Below are positions 30,113-40,755 of a DNA stretch of 51,877 bases, piece after piece. Numbering within the stretch: position 1 is the stretch's first letter; every line of letters starts with the position of its first letter. A program made the translations under genes and the position numbers. This DNA is from Paenibacillus terrae. GTDB lineage: Bacteria; Bacillota; Bacilli; Paenibacillales; Paenibacillaceae. The stretch is taken from contig NZ_PNXQ01000001.1 in assembly GCF_005217525.1 (NCBI RefSeq), forward strand, positions 48,333 through 100,209. Direction: 5' to 3'. Under the pieces are notes generated by a model that saw only the letters and a program-made list of their open reading frames with translations, did not search any database and was not told the origin of the DNA.

Positions 30113-30961
30113 ATGATTATTGAGAAGGTGCTCAATAACAACGTCCTGTTGACTAAAAACGACAAAGGCAAAGAGGTCATCGTGATGGGGAGAGGCATTT
30201 CCTTCAAAAAGGTGGCTGGCGACCAAGTCGATGATGATAAAATAGATAAAATCTTCATGTTAAATGAAAACGAGTTCACGGCCAAGCTTACCGAGCTGCT
30301 AAACGACATTCCCGTATCTCATCTGGAGGTCGTGAATGAAATCGTAACCCATGCAACGGAAGTGCTGGATACGGAATTAAGCGATAATATTTATTTAACG
30401 CTGACCGATCATATTCATTTTGCGATACAGCGGCAAGAGAAGGGGCTCGCTCTCCAAAACGCGATGCTGTATGAGATTAAGCGCTTTTACAAGAAAGAAT
30501 TTGAGGTTGGGCTGGATGCTCTGCAAAAAATTGAAAATACGCTTGGAGTGAAGCTTGGCGAAGACGAAGCGGGCTTTATCGCATTGCATATGGTGAATGC
30601 TCGGATCGACGGTAACGAAATGAAGTCTACGCTGAAAATGACCGAAATCGTTCAACATATATTGAATATTATTACGTATCATTATGGTATTGTGCTGGAC
30701 GAGTCCTCTTTTAGCTATTCGAGATTTTTGACGCATTTGCAATATTTTGCGATGCGGGTGATTCGTAAAGAGGTCATTCACAGCGGCGAAGAATTTTTGT
30801 ACAACCAGGTAAAGCAGACGTATACCGAAGCTTTCGCTTGTGCGCAAAAGATCAATGAATATCTGGAAAAAACCTACGATCAATATTTAAGCAAGGACGA
30901 ATATGTATATCTGACCATTCATATTCATCGAGTGACCGAGCGAAATAATATTGCGGAATAA
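30113..30961 (+). CDS. licT: BglG-family transcriptional antiterminator (LicT type)
   Basis: RNA-binding regulator that lets RNA polymerase pass terminators of beta-glucoside genes when a beta-glucoside PTS is transporting. 282 residues from the ATG at 30113 (GGGAGGGGG upstream; a 6-codon extension overlaps it). CAT RNA-binding domain at 1-55 (MIIEKVLNNNVLLTKND..IVMGRGISF), then PRD1 (about 65-170) with LTDHIHFAIQR and HMVNAR, and PRD2 (about 171-280) with LTIHIHRVTER; these hold the regulatory histidines. Own leader and the bglP leader both carry RAT sites, so it is autoregulated and controls the PTS gene. Confidence 0.93.
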   Translation: MIIEKVLNNNVLLTKNDKGKEVIVMGRGISFKKVAGDQVDDDKIDKIFMLNENEFTAKLTELLNDIPVSHLEVVNEIVTHATEVLDTELSDNIYLTLTDHIHFAIQRQEKGLALQNAMLYEIKRFYKKEFEVGLDALQKIENTLGVKLGEDEAGFIALHMVNARIDGNEMKSTLKMTEIVQHILNIITYHYGIVLDESSFSYSRFLTHLQYFAMRVIRKEVIHSGEEFLYNQVKQTYTEAFACAQKINEYLEKTYDQYLSKDEYVYLTIHIHRVTERNNIAE

Positions 30962-31022
30962 TATTGTCAAGTAACAAGTCAATCATAAATCTGGCTAAAA
31001 ACTTCATACCTTCATCGTTCAT

Positions 31023-31123
31023 GGATTGTGACTGGTAAGGCAGGCAAAACCTAAACTGATGGCGAAATCCACGTTCTTCTTTAAGAGGACGTGTTGCTTT
31101 CGCTACGAGTTTAGGTTTTTCTT
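31023..31123 (+). promoter_or_regulatory. Second RAT antiterminator and terminator, before the beta-glucoside PTS gene
   Basis: GGATTGTGACTGGTAAGGCA and the next ten bases (31023-31052) form a second RAT, close in sequence to the one at 29995. The end overlaps AAACCTAAACT (31047-31057), which pairs with AGTTTAGGTTT (31108-31118) before a T run; inner pairs lengthen the terminator. Free of LicT it should stop transcription before the PTS gene. Confidence 0.9.
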
Positions 31124-31211
31124 GTTTACAAGGTTAAAAAGATGCACGCCGGCGCATCTTAGCAACATGAAGTAAACAGAAAGTCCTATCCATAACAAGA
31201 ATAACCTATAA

Positions 31212-33080
<1,869 letters not shown>

Positions 33081-33114
33081 TCATGAATTAACACAGTAAT
33101 ATTGCCTCACGTAT

Positions 33115-33146
33115 AAAAGAAGCTTCCCTTGCGGGGAGCTTCTTTT
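33115..33146 (+). terminator. Terminator of the licT-bglP unit
   Basis: A 14-bp stem with one G-U pair, AAAAGAAGCTTCCC (33115-33128) against 33133-33146, closed by a TTGC loop and ending in TTTT. It lies 34 bp after the PTS stop codon. Confidence 0.9.
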
Positions 33147-33321
33147 GCGTTCCTCCACTGTATTTTATATTTTTCCTCAGCTAATAAATTCACAAATATA
33201 TCCTATTTATTGTTTATGTCATGATTCGTAGAAAAAAAGTAAAAATGAGACAATTATTACAGCGAAAAATGGAAATATCGTGTATGGTGTGTATAAGATT
33301 GTTAAATAAAGGAGGATTTTC

Positions 33322-33837
33322 GTGAAAAAAGGATATATCGTCGGTTTAAGCGTAATTGCACTGCTCGTCATTGCTATCGCTATTTCGGCTGTGTTCAAGT
33401 TTCAGGATCTGGAGCAGGTTGTTCAGCAAAAAGACAAAGAGATTCAAGCGAGTAAAAGCAATTATCCCGAAATATACGATCATTTGAATGCGGTTACAGT
33501 TGATGGTTTTAAAAACCTGATCCAGCAGGATCAAAGTGTGTTTGTCTATGTTGGCAGACCCAGTTGCGGTGACTGCAATCGCTTTGAGCCTAACTTTAAT
33601 AAGATGATCGAGCAGTATGATCTGGGCTCCAAAATCACTTTTTTGAATGTTCACAAAATTCATAAGAACAAGCTAGAATGGAATAAATTCAAAGAGGAAT
33701 ACAACGTAAAGTACACCCCCACCATTGCGGAATTCAGGCATGGCAAGCTGGTGGATAAAGTGGAATGGACACCAGAAAGAGACCTCAGTACGGATGTGGT
33801 AAAAGAGTGGCTGATTTCCAAGAAACTGATTTTATAA
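33322..33837 (+). CDS. Membrane-anchored thioredoxin-like protein
   Basis: 171 residues: an N-terminal membrane anchor (about 5-25), a short coiled stretch (28-46), then a thioredoxin fold exposed outside the membrane. Active site Cys82-Gly-Asp-Cys85 in RPSCGDCNRFEP, and cis-Pro133 in KYTPTIAEF. The CxxC with two acidic or polar residues and the overall length resemble the PedC/BrcD-type thioredoxins known as bacteriocin accessory proteins, but no bacteriocin gene is near. GTG start after GGAGG. It stands alone behind the bglP terminator; a general extracytoplasmic thiol-disulfide role is the safest reading. Confidence 0.85.
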   Translation: MKKGYIVGLSVIALLVIAIAISAVFKFQDLEQVVQQKDKEIQASKSNYPEIYDHLNAVTVDGFKNLIQQDQSVFVYVGRPSCGDCNRFEPNFNKMIEQYDLGSKITFLNVHKIHKNKLEWNKFKEEYNVKYTPTIAEFRHGKLVDKVEWTPERDLSTDVVKEWLISKKLIL

Positions 33838-34047
33838 GCATCGTCCCTATACCGTGCCTTACGCAAGCTTCGATGCAGAAAAAGATATTCACGCGTTCAC
33901 CGCATGGATACCTTTTTCGTGAAATTTCAGATGCTTTTATGGTTTTAAAGAAAAATAGTTCCTAACTCGCCTTCACTACCTTATGATAGCATCATCCGTA
34001 CCAGTTGAGTCCTATTATTTTAGATTTACTTCATACGATAGCTAGTG

Positions 34048-35397
34048 TTAGATGGAGTCGGGAAATTCGTATCTAATAATATCGGTTTCTGACACAATAT
34101 GCCCAATTTGAGATTCGATGAACTCCAAATCCCCCTCGATAGCACCTATATAATGCTTCGTACCCGGCTCTACGACAATAACTTCACCGGGGTTGACCGT
34201 TTGCTTTATTCCATCGATACAGACGCTTCCCACCCCGGACACAATAGTCCAAACCTCTTTACGAAACTGATGCTCATGATAGCTGATGAACCTTCCAGCA
34301 GAGATGACTACCCGTTTGGTGACTGTCTGTAAGCCGCTGGTCGCTTGTTGGTGGGACAATACCGTTTGTTTCCCCCAAAAGCGCTCCTCAAAACGAGGGC
34401 CTATCTCAATTTCCGCCACCATATCCTTAATCCCTGTAGACGACTGTCGATCGGTGACCAGCACACCATCCGGTCCGGCAACGACGATGATGTCCGGGAC
34501 ATTCCATATGCTAACTGGAATCTCCAGTTCATTGATAATATGCGAATCATGAGAAGCTTCCGAAATATAGCCCGGGCCGCTCAGCTCCGAACTCATTTCC
34601 CGCACCAGCGAATCCCACGTTCCTAAATCCCTCCACTCACCATGATAGGGAAGCACCGAAAGCTGACGGGTCTGTTCCACCACCGCAATATCGAAGCTTG
34701 TTTTGGGTAATTCTGCATAATTTGTCGAAAGAGATGCATAGTCCGATGATAGACCCTTTTGCTCCAGCGTGTCCAGTAAAAAACCAAGCCTGAAAGCAAA
34801 TACACCGCAATTCCATAGTGCTCCTTCTCGAATCAGCGCCTCCGAACGGATCAGATCCGGCTTTTCCACAAATGAGCTAACCCTGAGATAGGGCTGATTG
34901 GAGGAAGGAGATGACGAAGGAACAATATAGCCATATTTGTCAGAAGGCTCCGTTGGAACAGCTCCCATGAGTGCGATGTCACTCCCGGATTGCTCCAATA
35001 TAGATGGAAGCCTGCGTAAATGCTCGAAAAACTCATCTCCCGCATATCCGTCCACTGGCATAACCCCTACAACTTCGTCGCGCGATGCACCTGCCCGATC
35101 ATGCAAGTAGGCGGCAGCCAAGGAAATAGCTGGAAATGTATCCCGTCGGGTAGGCTCCTCAATTACTACAGCATCCGCTCCAATTTGCCCACGGATCAGC
35201 TCAGCTTGAGTTCCACTCGTTGAAAAATAGGCCTCCCCTGCCAAATTTGCTTCAGTTAACTGCCGCCAAATCCGTTGCAGCATACTTTCAGGTCGTTCGT
35301 CATGACGCAGAATCGAAAGAAACTGCTTGGGGCGACTCTCATTGGACAAAGGCCAGAGACGTTTACCAGAACCTCCAGATAATAAAATCATTCGCAT
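34048..35397 (-). CDS. manC: Mannose-1-phosphate guanylyltransferase with C-terminal mannose-6-phosphate isomerase-like cupin
   Basis: Makes GDP-mannose from mannose 1-phosphate and GTP for polysaccharide synthesis. 449 residues: nucleotidyltransferase domain to about 330 with LLSGGSGKRLWPLSNESRPK at 5-24 and FVEKPD, then a cupin domain ending VNPGEVIVVEPGTKHYIGAI, as in AlgA/ManC type II enzymes. The cupin keeps the sequence FISYHEHQFRKEVWTIVSG. GAAGG precedes the ATG; a second ATG lies two codons on. Monocistronic, divergent from an OmpR-type regulator. It may feed the glycan locus that begins 900 bp to the right. Confidence 0.9.
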   Translation of the reverse strand: MRMILLSGGSGKRLWPLSNESRPKQFLSILRHDERPESMLQRIWRQLTEANLAGEAYFSTSGTQAELIRGQIGADAVVIEEPTRRDTFPAISLAAAYLHDRAGASRDEVVGVMPVDGYAGDEFFEHLRRLPSILEQSGSDIALMGAVPTEPSDKYGYIVPSSSPSSNQPYLRVSSFVEKPDLIRSEALIREGALWNCGVFAFRLGFLLDTLEQKGLSSDYASLSTNYAELPKTSFDIAVVEQTRQLSVLPYHGEWRDLGTWDSLVREMSSELSGPGYISEASHDSHIINELEIPVSIWNVPDIIVVAGPDGVLVTDRQSSTGIKDMVAEIEIGPRFEERFWGKQTVLSHQQATSGLQTVTKRVVISAGRFISYHEHQFRKEVWTIVSGVGSVCIDGIKQTVNPGEVIVVEPGTKHYIGAIEGDLEFIESQIGHIVSETDIIRYEFPDSI

Positions 35398-35481
35398 TTA
35401 TGCAACCTTCTTCCTCTTAATTAATAAGTTACATGCCACCTGGCACTGTTCGTTTTTCATAAATTTGCCGATTACATAAGT

Positions 35482-35520
35482 ATGCATAAATCGAAATTTA
35501 TACATGATTGCATCATGTAT
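35482..35520. promoter_or_regulatory. Two overlapping palindromes before the orphan OmpR-type regulator
   Basis: ATGCATAAAT (35482-35491) and ATTTATACAT (35496-35505) form a 10-4-10 inverted repeat with one mismatch. A second, perfect 9-3-9 repeat, ATACATGAT / ATCATGTAT, spans 35500-35520 and overlaps the first by 6 bp. Both lie in the divergent manC-regulator region, 32 bp before the regulator's start codon. Confidence 0.6.
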
Positions 35521-35552
35521 TTGTATATTTGTTTGTACAGGAGCTGTCAGTT

Positions 35553-36248
35553 ATGTCCATTAAAATACTTATCATTGAAGATGAAAAAAGTTTGGCAGAT
35601 ATGATTGCCCTTCATCTTCAGGAAGAAGGTTATCTTACCGAACTTATTTACGATTCTAAGCAAGCAGTTTCGACACTTATACGTTTTAAGCCTGATATTA
35701 TTGTGACTGATCTTTTGTTTTCCGGTATGGTCGAATGCGCACTAATCGACCAACTCCGTCAATATACGACGGTTCCTGTGCTGGTGATCTCCAACAATAC
35801 CCTTCTGAATATAAGAATTAAAGCACTGGAAGACGGAGCGGATGATTTTTTATGCAAGCCATTCAACCTGAGAGAGCTAACCGCCCGTATCAAAGCCTTA
35901 CTGCGCCGCTGTGGTCGCAGCATGCCTGCCGAGTCCCAAGCCATAACCAAAAAACTCAAAAAAGTGCGGGTCTGGGTGAATGATTACCGTCACAGCCTGT
36001 TGGTCGATGACCGGGAGGTTGAAGTGACTCAAATCGAATTTTCCATTATAAAAGAGCTATCCTGCTATCCAGGCAAAGTCTTTACCCGTAGCGAGCTGAT
36101 GGATCGGATTAAAGGCGGAGACGGTGCCTATCTCGATCGCACGATTGACGTACATATTTCCAGTCTCCGCAAAAAAATCGAACGCGATCCCAAAAATCCT
36201 CAGCACATCCGTACCGTTTGGGGCCGAGGGTACAAATACGAGATGTAG
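35553..36248 (+). CDS. Orphan response regulator, OmpR family
   Basis: 231 residues: receiver domain (about 3-115) with acidic pair Glu9/Asp10, phospho-acceptor Asp53 in IIVTDLLF, Ser80 and Lys102 in CKPFN, and a winged-helix DNA-binding domain (about 130-231) ending DRTIDVHISSLRKKIERDP and VWGRGYKYEM. The ATG at 35553 follows AGGAG; a 15-codon extension would start inside the palindromes. There is no adjacent sensor kinase gene on the same strand; the nearest kinase, at 40756, is 4.5 kb away. Overlapping palindromes upstream suggest autoregulation and control of manC (inference). Confidence 0.9.
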   Translation: MSIKILIIEDEKSLADMIALHLQEEGYLTELIYDSKQAVSTLIRFKPDIIVTDLLFSGMVECALIDQLRQYTTVPVLVISNNTLLNIRIKALEDGADDFLCKPFNLRELTARIKALLRRCGRSMPAESQAITKKLKKVRVWVNDYRHSLLVDDREVEVTQIEFSIIKELSCYPGKVFTRSELMDRIKGGDGAYLDRTIDVHISSLRKKIERDPKNPQHIRTVWGRGYKYEM

Positions 36249-36293
36249 CCGTGCCCTCTAATGGCTACTGAATTGCATCATGGTAACTTCCTT

Positions 36294-39200
36294 CTATGGA
36301 ATCTTTCGTTTTATCCATCGCTGATATGGAAGGAAGCAAGCCGCTCCACCAAGTATTCCAATAATGAACAGTATCCAGCCAAAACGGTAGGCGGAAGCCA
36401 GAATAATGACGACCTTGCCACTTCCGTTGCCACTCGTTATAAATCCGGTAGTCACTCCGTTCACCGACAGACGCGCACGCTGGGTTTCACTTCCCAGTCT
36501 GAATTCCCACAGTGGATTAGGCGACTCGGTTTCCCGAATCAGTACCTGCTGATTCGTCGGATTATACAGCGTAAAGCTGCGTTCCATGGAATTTTCACGA
36601 GTAGCCTGAATACTTTCTGAAGCATGGGGAACCGCAAAAAAGGTTTCCATATCCGTCCCCTCAAACAGCGTAAGCTGATCCACCGTAATCATTGCCCGAT
36701 AAGGAATGATGGAATAATGCTTCATTTGAAATAAGCCTGACTGCTTCTTATGCGCATGTGCCAAAATCTGGAACTGCATAAAGGCGGCTCCTGCCGGAGC
36801 CTTCACAATCTGATCGTAATGATTCCATTGCTCCTTATCTCGCTCCTCCACCTCGTTAATATAAGAGGTCTGGAGGATTTGGGAGGCCTTATTCAAAAAA
36901 ATAACCTTCATATGCCTGCTTCCAATTTGTTCTGACCGCGCATCCAGTTGTACGGCATACTCTTGTAGTGGCTCAGCCTTCATCTTCTTCGACGCATAGA
37001 TATTCCAATCACATGAATAGCTCGGTGCGTAACGAATGGACACCCCCTCGCCATCTGAGGACAGACTCGTCTTGCCAGGCTGAATATCCGCCACGCAGCC
37101 TACATCATTGCTTAAAGATTCCTTCGTATTTTCCTCTGGCTTAACCGTCATTTCCTGCGCAGCCATCCGATGAATATCTCCATACCCGCTCATGGACGGC
37201 ACCTGACTGTCCAACGCCAGCGTTAAGCGATACTTCCCCTTGGTCAAAAAGAGTTTCTTGAATTCTACTCGTCCATAATCGTTTAGCAGACCGGGAATTT
37301 GAATAATTTGTTTGGCAAAGCCATCCTGATTCGGCACCGTTTCAATAACCTGATCTTCGGAAGAAGAAGTAACGGGCAACCGCTTATACGACTCACCTGT
37401 ATAAATCGTTCTTGTCAGCACCTTGCCTGTCTCTTCATTCGTCCACTTCATTGTCAATACGCCATGGTAACCCGCAGGTAAATCAGCCAGAATAGCTGTG
37501 GAATAGGTGCCGGTTTTGGCGATCTCCACATCCCTGCTTAATGTACCTTTCTGATAGCTGATTCCCCGTCCCATGCTGAGCCTCGGCAGAGCACGCTCTG
37601 ACTGTACATTTCCTTGGACGTTAAAATCGCTCTCGGCCTCCAGAGTGAAAAAGAGCTTGCCTCGCTTCAATGCCTGCTCCACCGGAAAAGATAGCTCATC
37701 CAGTTGGTCTACAGGCACAATCGCAAATTGGTTGACCGCATTAAAGCCTTGCAGGTTATTCACCGTAATCGGGGTATCCCCTTTGGGAAAAGCATGCTCT
37801 CCCAGGTCAACCCATTGGAACTGATTCAAGCCTTCATCACGGGTCTTGATGTCGACCACTCCACCTGGCAGCGTAACTTGTAGCTTCCCACCTGCCTTAT
37901 TCATAAACACTCTCGCATATACATGCGAGGCTTGCGGCTGTTCCAGCTTTTTGTGCATCGTAAACGCGTTAGGCCTACTATATTGTCCCAAATCACGTAA
38001 TTGGATATCATGAATCCACCAGTAGTTCTTTTGCTGCGGGCGTTGCAGGGTTAACAAATCCATTCGCATCCAATAGCTGCCCGGCGGGGACACATATTCC
38101 CCGTAAAATTTCACACCGTCAAAATCATGTCCCTCCGAAGGAGCTACGACATAGCTAACCCCCAGCTCACGCATCTGCTTATCATAAAATCTCATTTTAA
38201 CATGCATTTTGTTCGTGCCGCGTCCAGAGACAGTGATCTGAAACTGGTACGGGTTATTTTCCTTGGCTTCCAGTAAACCGGATCTGGCGACCTGCCATAT
38301 ATTGCTTGGGTCTCCCTTCATAATCTCGCCATGCAGGGTCGGCACATCATTCGATTCCTCACGTGGGTTAGCCTCCACACTGAACAACTGCGGATTATCC
38401 GGTTTGAAAAAGGTTTCGGTCCGCAGCATGGAATCAAAATCCACGACGGTTTTCCCCTCAATACTGCTCATCTGATAAGGGGCCACATCCAGCTTCTTGC
38501 TGGCAAAGGTGACAGCAATTCCAGCGTCCATCTCCATATCAAAAGGGAAATTCCGTATATTTTGGGACGATAAGTACCATAGCCATTCGCTGGTCGAGGC
38601 AAAGGTTTTGGACCATTTTAAAAAGGCATTGCCATCTTCAATGACATCAAACGGACGCAAATAATCCTCTGCCGGAAGCTGTGACAACAGCAAATCGTTA
38701 AAGGAGGCCGCTTCCACATAATCCCCCTTTTTGACCGTCTGAATGGTTTTTAGCTCAGGCTTTAACGCACTGAACAATACGCCGAAGCGACTAAAATCAA
38801 ATCCAGGCAGATGGCTGTAACTCTCCAGTCGGTTAAAGCCGTAAGGTGTCACAATTTTGCTCGTTAATATGTTCATATAAGACGGGGCCTGATCCAAATT
38901 AAATATGGAAAAAATTCCGTTCTTGTATGTGCGTTTCAGCCCGGTCTGGCCTTCCAGCTGAGACAGATGGAAATCCTGCCGCTTCTCCTGCCCCTCATAT
39001 TCGTCATGGTAGACTAGCTGATTAGCCCCAAAAGTGGAGAATAACGAGCCTAACCGCGAGCTTAGTCCATTGTCCAGCAGATACTCCAGAAAGTTCATAT
39101 AGTATGTAATACCAGGATCGTTGCCTTCATGATGAAAGATCGTATTTTTGGGCGAAGAATATACCTGAAAATCTCCGGTTGCCTTTTCGTTCGCGGTCTT

Positions 39201-40724
39201 ACCCTTATTCCATTTGGGTGTGGCTACGCCGTTGAAACTCTGAATCATATTGTCGGCAATCGGAAAATACAAGGCTTTGCTGTCAAAGCGATCCGGGTCT
39301 GTCAGCTTTTCAGCCAATTGACTGTAAGCCTCCGGTACTTGAACAGGCTTGTAATACCCCTCAATGAACTGGGTGCGCAGAGGAGCAAAATACACGCCAA
39401 GGCACAGGACCACAATGACAAGCGCCAGCCTTTTATATACTCGTTGCAGCCGCGATGATCCAAACCATTCCATAAACTGAATCACACCGAAGGTCAGCAG
39501 TACCCCGAAATTAAGGGCAATCAGCCCGATAAACTTGTTGGGATCACGGAAAACCGAGCCAATCACAGGGGTCTTCGTCACCAGAATGACAAACCACTTG
39601 GCAATGGATGGAAAGGTTGTCCCGGTGGCGGCGACGAGAAATAATAACGTAAGCAGCGAAAAAATCAGAATGATCGGATTTTTGTGTGAGCGTGTCACCA
39701 TCGCATAGCCAATCAAGAGCAGTAAAAATCCTCCGCCCACATAAAACATTGCAGGCAGTGAGGAAAAGGAAAACATAGGCCACCAATAGCTCAGTAAATA
39801 GCCCACATTATATAAGCTGCTGTTGCGGCTGAACAGGGACAAGGTATCAACGACGTTGATATTATGCTGCGACGCTTGGGCATCCATCACCATACTGCCG
39901 AGATACAGGGACAACCAGTAAAAACTGAGCAGGCCGAAGAATACGCCAAAAATGATCCCTTTACGCAAAAAATTGCCGTATAACGGCTGTAAATAGGTGC
40001 GACCGGCCTTGCGGTGCGTCCAGGTCAGCTTGATCAGCAAAAGCATGGTGAACAATCCCAAATAAATCATGCCGAAGAAAAAATAATGAATCGCAGCGGC
40101 ACTGACGGTAAATACCGCAGCCAACAGAAACAAGTCTATCCAGTTCCGCTGGTACAGCTTGTGAGGATTATAGTTTTTAATTTGCTGAATTTGAAATTTG
40201 GGATCAACCGCGCTGAAAAAGAAGCGCAGCATTAACGGGAACAAGCTATATCCACAGAGCAAGTAGATATGCTGAATGCGAAAAATAACCCACGGATTCA
40301 GTGCATAAAACAGTGCGCCAATCATGATGGCAAAAATGCGAGTTTTCGTAAAGCTCGGTGAATAATATACACTGACCAGCCGCTTGGCAAAGGCATACAT
40401 CGAAAATGCCGAAACAAACAGCAAACCCGTGATAAACGACTTGAGCAAGACCGGTCCGCTTTCTCCGAATAGCAACGAAAATCCATAGAAGGGCAAAATA
40501 TAAAGGATACGGGGAGCATTGAACATGGTAGAGGTAGACCACCGTTCGTTCCATACCCCCATAATTTCCTCCAGGTACCGATGAGAGGTGGCACCAAAGG
40601 CAATATCACTAAATACGATTTGCCCCGGTCCATAGATAGGCGCAAGATATACGCCAATCGCTGCCAGCATCAGCAAGATTGCTGCCATATCATAGCGGTA
40701 TCGAAATATCCATTTTCTCACCAT
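36294..40724 (-). CDS. Giant polytopic envelope protein, putative GT-C-type glycosyltransferase with extracytoplasmic carbohydrate-binding-like domains
   Basis: 1476 residues. The N-terminal third (about 10-450) has at least twelve membrane segments; the first outer loop reads GQIVFSDIAFG and then LEEIMGVWNERWSTSTMFNAPRILYILP, the kind of Asp-bearing loop seen in lipid-linked-sugar GT-C enzymes. About 460-1435 is a large extracytoplasmic part with beta-rich stretches resembling carbohydrate-binding modules (for example NPYQFQITVSGRGTNKMHVK and GSYWMRMDLLTL). A final membrane segment (about 1445-1465) and basic tail close it. Size and layout recall mycobacterial AftD, but I claim no orthology. 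GAGGAGGGGG precedes the ATG; it follows the kinase gene by 31 bp. Confidence 0.75.
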   Translation of the reverse strand: MVRKWIFRYRYDMAAILLMLAAIGVYLAPIYGPGQIVFSDIAFGATSHRYLEEIMGVWNERWSTSTMFNAPRILYILPFYGFSLLFGESGPVLLKSFITGLLFVSAFSMYAFAKRLVSVYYSPSFTKTRIFAIMIGALFYALNPWVIFRIQHIYLLCGYSLFPLMLRFFFSAVDPKFQIQQIKNYNPHKLYQRNWIDLFLLAAVFTVSAAAIHYFFFGMIYLGLFTMLLLIKLTWTHRKAGRTYLQPLYGNFLRKGIIFGVFFGLLSFYWLSLYLGSMVMDAQASQHNINVVDTLSLFSRNSSLYNVGYLLSYWWPMFSFSSLPAMFYVGGGFLLLLIGYAMVTRSHKNPIILIFSLLTLLFLVAATGTTFPSIAKWFVILVTKTPVIGSVFRDPNKFIGLIALNFGVLLTFGVIQFMEWFGSSRLQRVYKRLALVIVVLCLGVYFAPLRTQFIEGYYKPVQVPEAYSQLAEKLTDPDRFDSKALYFPIADNMIQSFNGVATPKWNKGKTANEKATGDFQVYSSPKNTIFHHEGNDPGITYYMNFLEYLLDNGLSSRLGSLFSTFGANQLVYHDEYEGQEKRQDFHLSQLEGQTGLKRTYKNGIFSIFNLDQAPSYMNILTSKIVTPYGFNRLESYSHLPGFDFSRFGVLFSALKPELKTIQTVKKGDYVEAASFNDLLLSQLPAEDYLRPFDVIEDGNAFLKWSKTFASTSEWLWYLSSQNIRNFPFDMEMDAGIAVTFASKKLDVAPYQMSSIEGKTVVDFDSMLRTETFFKPDNPQLFSVEANPREESNDVPTLHGEIMKGDPSNIWQVARSGLLEAKENNPYQFQITVSGRGTNKMHVKMRFYDKQMRELGVSYVVAPSEGHDFDGVKFYGEYVSPPGSYWMRMDLLTLQRPQQKNYWWIHDIQLRDLGQYSRPNAFTMHKKLEQPQASHVYARVFMNKAGGKLQVTLPGGVVDIKTRDEGLNQFQWVDLGEHAFPKGDTPITVNNLQGFNAVNQFAIVPVDQLDELSFPVEQALKRGKLFFTLEAESDFNVQGNVQSERALPRLSMGRGISYQKGTLSRDVEIAKTGTYSTAILADLPAGYHGVLTMKWTNEETGKVLTRTIYTGESYKRLPVTSSSEDQVIETVPNQDGFAKQIIQIPGLLNDYGRVEFKKLFLTKGKYRLTLALDSQVPSMSGYGDIHRMAAQEMTVKPEENTKESLSNDVGCVADIQPGKTSLSSDGEGVSIRYAPSYSCDWNIYASKKMKAEPLQEYAVQLDARSEQIGSRHMKVIFLNKASQILQTSYINEVEERDKEQWNHYDQIVKAPAGAAFMQFQILAHAHKKQSGLFQMKHYSIIPYRAMITVDQLTLFEGTDMETFFAVPHASESIQATRENSMERSFTLYNPTNQQVLIRETESPNPLWEFRLGSETQRARLSVNGVTTGFITSGNGSGKVVIILASAYRFGWILFIIGILGGAACFLPYQRWIKRKIP

Positions 40725-40755
40725 GCCTGGCCCCCTCCTCTCTTGAAATTTCCGA

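Noticed and set aside
33322..33837. Bacteriocin-associated thioredoxin (PedC-like) implying a bacteriocin cluster
   Set aside because: No precursor peptide, immunity or export gene is visible on either side.
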